Part shown: one piece after another, positions 8,023-15,005 of the stretch
Position numbering within the stretch: the first letter of the stretch is position 1
Layout: each line of letters starts with the position of its first letter
Assembly (NCBI GenBank): GCA_902788035.1
Contig: CADAIL010000036.1
Location: forward strand, 1-39,520
Length of the DNA: 39,520 nucleotides
DNA from: an uncultured Lachnospiraceae bacterium
Lineage (GTDB): Bacteria > Bacillota > Clostridia > Lachnospirales > Lachnospiraceae
Direction: 5' to 3'
Made by a program: the position numbers and the translations under genes
The notes under the pieces: generated by a model
What the model was told of the DNA's origin: nothing
Seen by the model: only the letters and a program-made list of their open reading frames with translations
Databases searched by the model: none

Positions 8023-9489
8023 TTATAATCTTTCCTCAAAGGAGTCCGTTCTGTCAACACCCCTCCAACTGAACTTATCCAGATTACTCTTTATCACTGC
8101 CATCTTATCTCTTTCCGCCTTTAATTTAAGATACTGCCCATAGGCTTCGCTTCTGCCTTCACCTGCCTCTTTCTGTCTTGCTTTCAGCACCTGTCCTGTT
8201 GGTACCTTATCAAACCCAAGCTCTCCAGCCAACTTCTTCGCCTCAGCCTCCGACTTCTCATACACAGCAACCTCCGCATAATGCTCCTCTTTAAATTTCT
8301 CTGACCTCCCACTCCTCCGATACGCCTGATAAACATCGCGATACTGCTTCATCTGCTTCACTGCCTTCTGTAAGCTCCTTATTGCCTTCATCTCCGCATC
8401 CAGCTCTTTAACCCTGGCTTGTGCCTCCATCATTGCCTCTGTGGCGTTCTTGAGCGCCTGCCTGACGTCTTCCTCCGTTTCAAGCCCACGGTCCCGCATG
8501 AACAGGAGAGTATCCGCACTCTTTTTCAGATTGGAAATAACAATTGCACGGCGATAGCCCACATTGGTACCGGCTTTCTCAATCGAGCTGATATCTGTGA
8601 TTCTTCCGATCGTCCCAAGCATCGCCAGCACATATTCTTTCTCATAGTTAGCCCCAAGCCTGCGACCTCTGACCGTCCTATTGCCATTCGTCTTATATCC
8701 CCATCTTCCACGGCTCTCGGTAAGCACAATGCCATACTTTTCCATGAGGACTTTCCTGAACATGGTTTCATTTTCTGACTCTGCCATGGCTTTTTTGATG
8801 GTGCTTCTGAGGCTTCCCAGCTCTGTCTTGAAGCCCGGGTCAGCCTTCTCTCCCCGAAGCTTTGCCCGATATTCCTTCTCCGTAATCTTTTCTTTCGCCG
8901 GGTTCAGCAGATCCACCTGATACAGCCCCTCCCGTTCGCAGATCTCCATCACGCCTTTCTTGATAGCATTCACGAAGTTCTTCGTCGCCCGGTGCTTATA
9001 TCCGGCAAGGCGGTCACTTTCCCTCTCCATAAAGTCCTGTTTTTCAGCTTCTTCTTTTCGGACACTGTTGATTACGATATGTACGTGGATATTTCCGGAC
9101 TTATTGTTGCCGTCAGGATGGGTGCAAATGAGGGCTTGATGTCCCGGAAAATACTTTGCGGTAAGTTCTCTGCCAATAGTCTGAGCCTTCTCCATGGTCA
9201 GCCCGTGATCCGGCACGTCTCTTGGATCAAAGCTCACAATATAGTGGTGCGATTTGACCTCCTCTCGTGTGCGGTTCTTTCCAAAACGCCGATTGGTCTC
9301 CATGCACTCGATACCGAAAAGGGACGGCTCGGCGAGCTGTCCCTCCACGATATAGTCTTCACGGAGAAGCATTTCCCCTTCCGATCCCAGGATCGGCTTA
9401 CCGGTCCTCTCATCGAACCGGAACATCAGGTAGTCCAGGATCTGCCCGTAATCAGCATTCCTGCTCGAAATGTGTTTTACTGTTGCCAT
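8023..9489 (-). CDS. MobP-type relaxase (MobA/VirD2 family)
   Basis: The protein is 488 aa from the ATG at 9489 (AGGGAG SD), beginning MATVKHISSRNADYGQILDY. It nicks the transfer origin and leads the strand into a recipient during mobilization. The relaxase domain (PF03432) occupies about residues 1-150. It shows a candidate N-terminal Tyr (Tyr14 or Tyr20), the SHHYIVSFDPRD motif, and the metal-binding triad His124, His135, His137 in HPDG...IHVHIVIN. The C-terminal half is charged and helical, probably coiled coil. The start overlaps the end of the mobC frame, so the two genes are translationally coupled. Nothing suggests inactivation. The gene reads toward the retron remnant, with about 135 bp between its stop and the retron RNA. 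Confidence 0.9.
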   Translation of the reverse strand: MATVKHISSRNADYGQILDYLMFRFDERTGKPILGSEGEMLLREDYIVEGQLAEPSLFGIECMETNRRFGKNRTREEVKSHHYIVSFDPRDVPDHGLTMEKAQTIGRELTAKYFPGHQALICTHPDGNNKSGNIHVHIVINSVRKEEAEKQDFMERESDRLAGYKHRATKNFVNAIKKGVMEICEREGLYQVDLLNPAKEKITEKEYRAKLRGEKADPGFKTELGSLRSTIKKAMAESENETMFRKVLMEKYGIVLTESRGRWGYKTNGNRTVRGRRLGANYEKEYVLAMLGTIGRITDISSIEKAGTNVGYRRAIVISNLKKSADTLLFMRDRGLETEEDVRQALKNATEAMMEAQARVKELDAEMKAIRSLQKAVKQMKQYRDVYQAYRRSGRSEKFKEEHYAEVAVYEKSEAEAKKLAGELGFDKVPTGQVLKARQKEAGEGRSEAYGQYLKLKAERDKMAVIKSNLDKFSWRGVDRTDSFEERL

Positions 9490-9847
9490 AATGCTCCCTG
9501 TACATCTTCTCCAGCTTTCTGTTGAAAGCAATCATCTCCGATATAGTCGTTCGGATTGCCTGCAGGATACCTTCGTCCACAGATACGCCGCTGTTTAAAT
9601 TCTTCGCGATCTGATTCAGGTTACCTGCAGCCCTGCCATTTGCCATGAGAAGCTCTTTCATGCCGTCCGTGAACACGTCCTCATTTACGCTGACCTGGGT
9701 CCGCTTGCTGAAGATCGCCCACCGGACAAATGAAGACACACTCATCCGTTTCTTTTCCGCCATATTTGAGATCTTCTCCATCTCCCGGTCTGTCATCCGC
9801 ACCTGCAGCATTGCGGACCGGGTTTCCTTCTTCTTTTTGCCTGCCAT
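9452..9847 (-). CDS. MobC-like mobilization accessory protein
   Basis: This 131-aa protein starts at the ATG at 9847, after GGAGG at 7 nt spacing; longer upstream readings of the frame lack an SD. It begins MAGKKKKETRSAMLQVRMTD, with a ribbon-helix-helix-like N-terminus and the MobC-family signature AAGNLNQIAKNLNSG at about residues 79-93 (PF05713). Such proteins bind and open oriT so the relaxase can nick it. The 3' end overlaps the relaxase start by 38 bp. It is transcribed away from the palindrome-rich region at 9848-10131, the expected position of oriT. Confidence 0.85.
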   Translation of the reverse strand: MAGKKKKETRSAMLQVRMTDREMEKISNMAEKKRMSVSSFVRWAIFSKRTQVSVNEDVFTDGMKELLMANGRAAGNLNQIAKNLNSGVSVDEGILQAIRTTISEMIAFNRKLEKMYREHYGNSKTHFEQEC

Positions 9848-10178
9848 AGATATCCTCCGGGAACCCGGAGGGAACCTGAAAGCGGGTGTGGGGAGCTCCC
9901 CACGATACCGGATCGGCGCAGCTGTCCGGCACGGGTCCGGGTGTCCCGGCAAGATTCCCGCAGACAGTACTTTTGTACTGACAAGGGTGAATCTTGCCCT
10001 TATCTTTTTTAATAATAGGGATTTCCTTCCCCAAAAAATAATTTTCCCGCTTTCTTTATAGATCTGTCTGATTGGTTCCCTCCGGGAACCCATACCGTAA
10101 AACTCAGAAATGGTGCCCCGCCGGGCACCATCTCCTTAGATTGACTTGCACTATTCAATTCCTGTCAGCAGTTCTCTG
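9848..10178. other. Palindrome-rich region, probable oriT
   Basis: The non-coding space between mobC and the parR-like gene holds several nested inverted repeats. GCAAGATTC (from about 9950) pairs with GAATCTTGC (ending about 9998) and encloses the smaller AGTAC/GTACT hairpin. GGGGAGCTCCCC lies at about 9890, and GGTTCCC/GGGAACC at about 10073-10090. Position next to mobC and relaxase plus the stacked palindromes make this the best oriT candidate. The nick site cannot be identified by eye. Confidence 0.55.
10110..10131 (-). terminator. Hairpin downstream of the par genes
   Basis: A perfect 9-bp stem (ATGGTGCCC/GGGCACCAT) with a 4-nt loop lies just after the parR-like stop. The T-tract is weak, so this could be a terminator or part of the oriT palindrome set. 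Confidence 0.5.
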
Positions 10179-10580
10179 TCATTCATCGTCATCATCTCCG
10201 AAGGCAAATGCAAGCATTTCCTCAGAGATATTTGCCGTTTCGTCCGCGGCTGATGTCCCATTCCCGTGAGCTGATTCCAAAAGATCCCCCAGACGTTTAT
10301 ATAATGTATCGAAGTAGTTATCCAGCATTTCACGCTGGCTTGCACATATATGCTCCGTCTGGCTCTCCAGAATACCCGACAAGTCCGTCTCCGTTAAAAC
10401 TCCTGCAGACAAACGTCCTGTACCACCGGCTTCTTCCAGCGTCACCACAGCCTCGCTGATAGCCCGACTGAGAGACTTTCCCTCTTTCAGTCTCTCGTGC
10501 AGGATGTCCCATGCTTTCATTTGCAGAGGATCGTCTGTACGAAATTTTACGGTCGTTGACTTGTACCTGTCCCGGCTCAT
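10179..10580 (-). CDS. ParR-like DNA-binding partner of the actin-like ParM
   Basis: This 133-aa protein begins MSRDRYKSTTVKFRTDDPLQ. Residues about 9-45 look like a ribbon-helix-helix DNA-binding domain, and the acidic C-terminal half ends in FAFGDDDDE. Its ATG overlaps the stop of the upstream actin-like gene (ATGA overlap), the usual coupling of parM with parR. ParR binds a centromere site and caps the ParM filament. Sequence similarity to named ParR proteins cannot be judged by eye, so the assignment rests on operon position, size and domain order. Confidence 0.6.
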   Translation of the reverse strand: MSRDRYKSTTVKFRTDDPLQMKAWDILHERLKEGKSLSRAISEAVVTLEEAGGTGRLSAGVLTETDLSGILESQTEHICASQREMLDNYFDTLYKRLGDLLESAHGNGTSAADETANISEEMLAFAFGDDDDE

Positions 10581-11512
10581 CGCCGCCCCTTAAGCTCCAG
10601 CTTCCGCTCGGCCAGATACTCGAACCCTTTGGCGTTAGCGCAGATATCGTCAATGAATACGACGCCTTCTTTGCCACCGATGTCCGAGTAATTCTTAAGA
10701 AGGCAGCCACCGCCGCCGATGATGTAGAGCTTTGTCAGACCTTCCCTGAATCCGTAAATGCTGAGCCGTCTGATGATTTCCTCCGTATAACGTGTGGCGA
10801 CAGACCTGATTTTCTCACTGATCTGATCATGCCTGCCTGCACAGCCGCTCCGGAGCATCGGCTCGATCATGCTTTCCGGGACATCCTCCGCGTAAAGGCG
10901 GCTGAGCTCTCCCCGGATTTCCCGCATGCAAATGGACACGCCGTACTTTTCTGTGGCAACGCTCTTTTCGATTGGCTTCCGGTCCACGATGCGCATCACA
11001 TTCATGGTTCCGTTGCCAATATCGACGAGCATATTTTCGCCGGCCATATCACCGGCATGAAGCACGGCAGCGTACCCCTGCGGGAAAATGAGGACCTTCC
11101 CGATATGGATCCGGTAGTGCTTTCCCCGGAAATCAAATTCGGGATCGATGTCCTGCATGAGATATTTGCGGAATTCATTTTTCTGCCGGGAGACCCAGGC
11201 AAGAGGAAGACCTGCCGCCAGGATTACATTTGCATCGCAAAAGCCCCTCACATCGAGTTCTTCCGCGATGGCTGCCAGCGTCAGGATGAAAAAATCATCC
11301 GTATCTGTCTTCTCGCCCTGGTAAGTCATGTGGTTCTCACCGATCACATAATACTTATCCCGGTATCTGATAAAGTTCCTGCTGACGACCGGTTCCTCAT
11401 CGGATCGGTCCACACCGGTGAGAAAGACTTTATGAACGGTCTTAATATTCCCGTAACCGTGATCCACGCCAATAATCACCGGCCTCATTTCCTCGATCTT
11501 TTTCTCGATCAT
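10577..11512 (-). CDS. Actin-like plasmid segregation ATPase (ParM/StbA family)
   Basis: This 311-aa protein has actin-fold nucleotide motifs: phosphate-1 loop IIGVDHGYGNIK (about 13-24), phosphate-2 LVDIGNGTMNVM (about 163-174) and the adenosine-region YIIGGGGCLLKNY (about 258-270). ParM-type filaments push plasmid copies apart before cell division. In an integrated element, such genes probably protect the excised circular form from loss. The gene is coupled at both ends: a 1-nt TGATG overlap with the excisionase-like gene upstream and an ATGA overlap with parR downstream. An internal Met at residue 9 is an alternative start. Confidence 0.82.
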   Translation of the reverse strand: MIEKKIEEMRPVIIGVDHGYGNIKTVHKVFLTGVDRSDEEPVVSRNFIRYRDKYYVIGENHMTYQGEKTDTDDFFILTLAAIAEELDVRGFCDANVILAAGLPLAWVSRQKNEFRKYLMQDIDPEFDFRGKHYRIHIGKVLIFPQGYAAVLHAGDMAGENMLVDIGNGTMNVMRIVDRKPIEKSVATEKYGVSICMREIRGELSRLYAEDVPESMIEPMLRSGCAGRHDQISEKIRSVATRYTEEIIRRLSIYGFREGLTKLYIIGGGGCLLKNYSDIGGKEGVVFIDDICANAKGFEYLAERKLELKGRR

Positions 11513-11700
11513 CAGTCAATCTCACCACCTTTTTCAAGTAGCCTGCACAGGCTGTCGTAGTTGATCAGCCACTTGTTGCCTGTCTTCAAGGTCACTACCC
11601 GTTTCTGCCAGCAGAGCTTCCGCACCGTGTAGGGTGAAAGCCCTGTCCTGGCGGCCGCTTCGTTGATGGTCACCATCTGCGGCCTTAAAACATCCTGCAT
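11512..11700 (-). CDS. Excisionase-like helix-turn-helix protein
   Basis: This 62-aa protein carries a MerR-like HTH of the HTH_17/excisionase type: TINEAAARTGLSPYTVRKLC (about residues 11-30) followed by a wing-like GNKWLINYDSL. It is the first gene of the minus-strand xis-parM-parR operon and is divergent from the regulator/integrase operon. Small proteins of this form act as recombination directionality factors or as local repressors. Either would fit an integrated element that must excise. Its function is inferred from fold and position. Confidence 0.7.
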   Translation of the reverse strand: MQDVLRPQMVTINEAAARTGLSPYTVRKLCWQKRVVTLKTGNKWLINYDSLCRLLEKGGEID

Positions 11701-11853
11701 TCAATTCCCCCTTTCATATCATTTCATCCCGGACTGATAATCAGCCTGCTCCTTGTGCCGGAGACAGCTTCCATTTGCAAATTAAAACAATACTTATGCT
11801 CTGTCTTATATATTGGCTGAAAATACCAGATCAAATGAATGTTACTTTATTAT

Positions 11854-11865
11854 ATAACATGTTAT
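11854..11865. promoter_or_regulatory. 12-bp palindrome, candidate operator
   Basis: A perfect palindrome ATAACATGTTAT lies just upstream of the promoter for the regulator/integrase operon, in the divergent intergenic region. It is a candidate site for the XRE protein encoded next to it. Confidence 0.4.
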
Positions 11866-11871
11866 TTATGA

Positions 11872-11900
11872 TTGCAACTTATATTGTAGAATGTTACAAT
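11872..11900 (+). promoter_or_regulatory. Promoter of the regulator-integrase operon
   Basis: TTGCAA (11872-11877) and TACAAT (11895-11900) are separated by 17 bp, close to the sigma-70 consensus. They lie 90 bp upstream of the XRE start. The rest of the 290-bp divergent region (11701-11990) holds no gene. Confidence 0.6.
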
Positions 11901-11990
11901 GATGTTATCAGGTCAACCCTCGTTGAATTTCGAAAAATCCAAATACGAAGAGCTGACCAATAAAAATCATCTTTTTCAAGGAGGTAGCAA

Positions 11991-12674
11991 ATGGAACTAA
12001 AAGACGTAATCATCGGAAGGAACATCCGGAATGCACGGCAAAAGAATGAACTGACCCAGACAGATCTGGCCATGAGGCTCAATGTCTCCCGCTCTCTGAT
12101 TGCACAGTACGAGACTGGCAGAAAAAAAGCTGACAGGGAATTTCTGGAAAAAATCGCGGCCAATATGAGTGCTTGCACAGTGGAAGAACTCGAGCATGTC
12201 AGTGAGGAAGATCTCAGGGAAGCAGCCAGAGCTTCTCAGCAAACTATCAGCCAGCGTTTCAGTGAGAACATGACGAAGGAAATGCTGGAAGCCTATCGTC
12301 AAAACTGCATCGCGAATGGTCTCGATGTAATCTGCGACTTCAACGGATTGAGCGCAAGCTTTCTCAGTATGATGGAAAAGGATTTGGATCTCCATATTTC
12401 GCTTGAAATAAACGATGATAAAAAGCTGGAAGACTACATCACTTATGACGAGGAGACCATGCTGATTTCTCCCTGGGACGTCAAGGAAGTAGTCGTCACT
12501 GCTCTGCGAATCAGCAGGAAAACCGACGGGCAGAATGAAGTCAGGATTCCAGTCGCAGACTACAGAGAGTTTCAGAACAATATAACGTCGATCTGCGGTC
12601 TTCTCTACAACACTCTGGAGAAGCAATCCGGAACTGTTCCTGATGGACAGGAGGGAAAGGTATGGCGAGCATAA
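11991..12674 (+). CDS. XRE-family transcriptional regulator
   Basis: This 227-aa protein has an N-terminal Cro/C1-type HTH at about residues 8-62 (TQTDLAMRLNVSRSLIAQYE is the recognition region). A longer C-terminal part of unknown type contains an acidic stretch. AAGGAGG precedes the ATG. The integrase start lies 13 bp inside the 3' end of this gene, so the two are co-translated. It probably represses its own promoter and the divergent xis-par operon, controlling excision. The C-terminal domain was not recognised; there is no visible zinc peptidase HExxH motif of the ImmA type. Confidence 0.82.
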   Translation: MELKDVIIGRNIRNARQKNELTQTDLAMRLNVSRSLIAQYETGRKKADREFLEKIAANMSACTVEELEHVSEEDLREAARASQQTISQRFSENMTKEMLEAYRQNCIANGLDVICDFNGLSASFLSMMEKDLDLHISLEINDDKKLEDYITYDEETMLISPWDVKEVVVTALRISRKTDGQNEVRIPVADYREFQNNITSICGLLYNTLEKQSGTVPDGQEGKVWRA

Positions 12675-13942
12675 CAAGGCGGACTGATAAATCTTTTAGA
12701 ATCAGGGTTTCAATCGGATTTGATGAGACAGGAAAACGGCAGTACTATGATGAGACCTTTTATCCTGCAGCGAAAGGCAAAGCCGCGCAGGAAAAGGAGG
12801 CGAAACGATATGCAAATGAACTCGAGAAGAAAATCAGATCTGGTCGAGACTTCGAGACATCGCAGCTGACGTTTCGGGAATTTTCTGAAAAATACTGGAA
12901 GCCCAGAAAAGTCAACACCATAGAGGTGACAACAATGGAAGGATACGAGAGTACGCTGGAGCGGATTGTATATCCCGCCCTCGGTAATATGAAATTGAGT
13001 CAGATCAATATCCTGCCGATTCAGAAGCTCTATGATGATCTGGTGGCAGAGGGAAAAGCACCGGCCAGCCTCAGGCAGGTGCATGCCGTCATTAGCGACA
13101 TTCTGAAGCATGCTTACAAGATGAATGTCCTGGATGAGAACCCTTGTCAGAGAGCCGTACTCCCCAAAATGAAAGCTTCCGATGATATTCGATTCTTCAC
13201 AGACGAGGAGGCGCTTACTTTTCTGAATTCTCTGCAGGAAGGGTATACCATACACCACCCGGAAAAGATTCGAAAAAATGGTCGAAGTCTCCCTTCTCGT
13301 GATCAGCATATCGAAGTTGGCACCCAGTGGATTGTCTACTTTAATCTTGCCATATATGGCGGCATGCGCCGCGGAGAACTGCTTGGCCTCACATGGGAAG
13401 ATATCGACTATAAAAACAGAACGATTCGAATCAATAAATCCCGGGCAAGGACCCGGTCAGGAGATATCACAAAGAACACAAAAAATAAGTACAGTATCCG
13501 GGACGTTACCGTACCGCAGGACTGTATCCATCTTCTCAGGCAGTGGCATAAAGAGCAGATGATGCTTTCTCTGCACCTGCAGGGGCTGTGGAAGGGATAC
13601 ACCGGCAAGGAATTTGACAAGAACTTCATTTTTATTCAGATGGAAACAGGTATGCCGATGGATGTAGGCACACCGACCCATAAGTTCAAAGAGATCCTGA
13701 AGATGTATAACGAGACCCACGGGCCTGAGAATCAGCTTCCGGAGATCACGCTTCATGAGCTCCGGCACACGTCGGCCACTCTGCTTCTCGCAAATGGAAC
13801 AGACATCGAAACTGTTTCTCATCGGCTTGGACACAGCAAGGCGTCGACTACACTTGATATTTACGGCCACGCAATGAAAAAGATGGATTCAAAAGCTTCC
13901 GACACCCTTGAATCCATCCTCAGCAATAGAAAAAAGGCGTAG
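12662..13942 (+). CDS. int: Tyrosine recombinase (integrase)
   Basis: This 426-aa phage/ICE-type integrase has an N-terminal arm-binding-like domain (about 1-60) and a SAM-like core-binding domain (about 68-165). The catalytic domain shows Arg236 (GGMRRGELLG), His365 and Arg368 (HELRHTSATLL), His391 (RLGHSKAS) and the nucleophile Tyr401 (DIYGHAMKKM). All key residues are present. GAGGGAAAGG precedes the ATG. It catalyses integration and, with a directionality factor, excision of the element. The stop is followed within 50 bp by a strong terminator, and 140 bp later by the 3' end of a tRNA-Ala gene, a classical integration target. The actual attachment site is not proven. Confidence 0.92.
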   Translation: MASITRRTDKSFRIRVSIGFDETGKRQYYDETFYPAAKGKAAQEKEAKRYANELEKKIRSGRDFETSQLTFREFSEKYWKPRKVNTIEVTTMEGYESTLERIVYPALGNMKLSQINILPIQKLYDDLVAEGKAPASLRQVHAVISDILKHAYKMNVLDENPCQRAVLPKMKASDDIRFFTDEEALTFLNSLQEGYTIHHPEKIRKNGRSLPSRDQHIEVGTQWIVYFNLAIYGGMRRGELLGLTWEDIDYKNRTIRINKSRARTRSGDITKNTKNKYSIRDVTVPQDCIHLLRQWHKEQMMLSLHLQGLWKGYTGKEFDKNFIFIQMETGMPMDVGTPTHKFKEILKMYNETHGPENQLPEITLHELRHTSATLLLANGTDIETVSHRLGHSKASTTLDIYGHAMKKMDSKASDTLESILSNRKKA

Positions 13943-13987
13943 GTCTCCTAATCAAATAATCAAAAAATTAACTGGTGTGACCGAATT

Positions 13988-14020
13988 GTGACCTTTTTGC
14001 CCGAAAAGGTCACTTTTTTT
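13988..14020 (+). terminator. Rho-independent terminator after int
   Basis: A 10-bp stem (GTGACCTTTT/AAAAGGTCAC) with a 6-nt loop is followed by seven T residues. It ends the regulator-integrase transcript. Confidence 0.85.
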
Positions 14021-14035
14021 GCCTTATTTCTGCGT

Positions 14036-14080
14036 ATGAAAAAAGCCCGAAAACCTGATAAAATCAACGTTTTCGGGCTT
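14036..14080 (-). terminator. Terminator of the tRNA-Ala gene
   Basis: An 11-bp stem (AAGCCCGAAAA/TTTTCGGGCTT) lies immediately after the tRNA 3' end. On the minus strand it is followed by a run of T residues. It overlaps the presumed end of the integrated element. Confidence 0.75.
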
Positions 14081-14082
14081 GC

Positions 14083-14155
14083 TGGAGATAGTGAGACTCG
14101 AACTCATGACCCCTTGAATGCCATTCAAGTGCTCTCCCAACTGAGCTATACCCCC
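14083..14155 (-). tRNA. tRNA-Ala (anticodon GGC)
   Basis: The 73-nt minus-strand sequence folds as a cloverleaf. The acceptor GGGGGTA pairs with TATCTCC and includes the G3-U70 wobble that defines alanine identity; the discriminator is A. The D-loop contains AGCTCAGTTGGGAGAGC. The anticodon arm CTTGA-ATGGCAT-TCAAG gives anticodon GGC. The T-loop is GTTCGAGTC. CCA is not encoded. A promoter and terminator flank it. Its 3' end faces the integrase gene of the mobilizable element. Confidence 0.95.
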
Positions 14156-14168
14156 AAGCGATGTAGGT

Positions 14169-14197
14169 ATCTTATCACATTTTTAATTAATATGCAA
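14169..14197 (-). promoter_or_regulatory. Promoter of tRNA-Ala
   Basis: On the minus strand, TTGCAT (14197-14192) and TAAGAT (14174-14169) are spaced by 17 bp, about 14 nt before the mature tRNA 5' end. Confidence 0.7.
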
Positions 14198-14235
14198 GTT
14201 GACTTTTGCATTACCGTAAATTTCCTCGGCAAAGT

Positions 14236-14438
14236 CGCAACAATTCAGACAGGCTGTTCTTACACTCCGTCTCCGGCGAAAAGCATCCATCTTCGTGAGA
14301 AAAACATTGCAGGTCCGACCGAGAAATCAGCAATGCATGTGCATTGCTAAGCTCGCAGAGAAGGACCTGCGTTTTTCGATGAAGATGATGTTTGCGCCGG
14401 ATTCTAAGATTTCGCTGCAGCCTGTCTGAACTGTTACG
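14236..14438 (+). ncRNA. Structured palindromic element, copy 1
   Basis: A nested hairpin of about 203 nt. From outside inward: a 21-bp arm (14236-14256 with 14418-14438, three mismatches); TCCGGCG/CGCCGGA; CATCTTC/GAAGATG; GAAAAAC/GTTTTTC; GCAGGTCC/GGACCTGC; GAG/CTC; and a terminal AGCAATGC/GCATTGCT hairpin. A diverged copy lies at 26274-26485 in the opposite orientation. Stems are kept there by paired substitutions, so the structure, not a protein, is conserved. It may be a mobile palindromic repeat or a structured RNA; I do not recognise the family. Confidence 0.65.
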
Positions 14439-14455
14439 CGAAATCAGCACCTCTG

Positions 14456-14488
14456 AAAAAAAGACTGCCTCACCATGCGGTGAGGCAG
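14456..14488 (-). terminator. Terminator of the SH3 mini-protein gene
   Basis: A perfect 10-bp stem (CTGCCTCACC/GGTGAGGCAG) with a 4-nt loop is followed on the minus strand by TCTTTTTTT. It lies 19 bp after the stop codon. Confidence 0.85.
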
Positions 14489-14506
14489 CCCAAAGCTTAT
14501 CAGTAA

Positions 14507-14779
14507 TTAATATTCCGGAAGGTCAAGAATTCTGCCGGCCATCCAGCCATAATCCGGAGAGCAAAGCTCATACCATGTTCTTCCGTCTTCTCTGTTCTTG
14601 CTTACGTTGCCTGTTGTTGTTACCCATGTGCCGTTCGGATAGGATGTAACTCTTTCAAAGCTTGTGCCCGGGCCTGCTCTGAGGACGCCGTTCTGCGTTG
14701 TCTTTGTGTTGACCTGTCTTTTCTCTCCACCTGCTACGTTCTCAAGATCGTTTACATTAATTTTGTTCATATCTGCCAT
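14507..14779 (-). CDS. Double-glycine-leader SH3-domain mini-protein
   Basis: This 90-aa protein begins MADMNKINVNDLENVAGG. That is a classic bacteriocin-type leader with the L-E-x-V-x-G-G end, which C39-peptidase ABC transporters cleave after Gly18. The remaining 72 residues form a bacterial SH3-like domain (GVLRAGPGTSFERVTSYPNG ... YGWMAGRIL), the type that binds cell wall or peptides. An SH3 fold as cargo of a double-glycine leader is unusual; most such cargos are short bacteriocins or RiPP precursors. AAGGAG precedes the ATG and a strong terminator follows, so it is a single-gene unit. No C39-type peptidase is encoded in the window. Alternatives are an immunity-like or adhesion peptide. 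Confidence 0.75.
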   Translation of the reverse strand: MADMNKINVNDLENVAGGEKRQVNTKTTQNGVLRAGPGTSFERVTSYPNGTWVTTTGNVSKNREDGRTWYELCSPDYGWMAGRILDLPEY

Positions 14780-15005
14780 TTCAAATTCTCCTTTTTATCT
14801 GTATGATCGTACTCTTCTTATTAGCGGGTTCCTTTTCGCCCCGACATATATAGATACGAAGTTCTTTTGATGAGGGCTAATAAAAAATTATTTTCATACA
14901 GATTTTTTTGAGTCACGCCGGCCGGCATTTTGTTCTGCCCGCCGGCGAATCGTCCTGTTGGCAGAAATATACCATATTTGACGCAAATTATCAAGCTGAC
15001 CGATC

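Larger units (their letters stand above)
7598..14022. mobile_element. Integrated mobilizable element (IME) with retron remnant
   Basis: The segment carries a relaxase, MobC, an oriT-like palindromic region, ParR/ParM-like partition genes, an excisionase-like HTH protein, an XRE regulator and a tyrosine integrase. That is a typical integrative mobilizable element without a type IV secretion system of its own. The right end is probably between the integrase terminator and the tRNA-Ala 3' end (14083). The left end is unclear: the MATE/reverse-transcriptase junction at about 7598 is a breakpoint, and I found no copy of the tRNA 3' end there. The boundaries given are therefore approximate. Confidence 0.7.

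Noticed and set aside
9681..10093. Longer N-terminal extension of mobC
   Set aside because: The extension passes through the oriT palindromes without an SD; the ATG at 9847 has GGAGG at 7 nt.
14920..14960. Terminator after the 15006-16025 gene
   Set aside because: A GC-rich CGCCGGC/GCCGGCG stem exists, but neither strand shows a T-tract after it, so termination is not supported.
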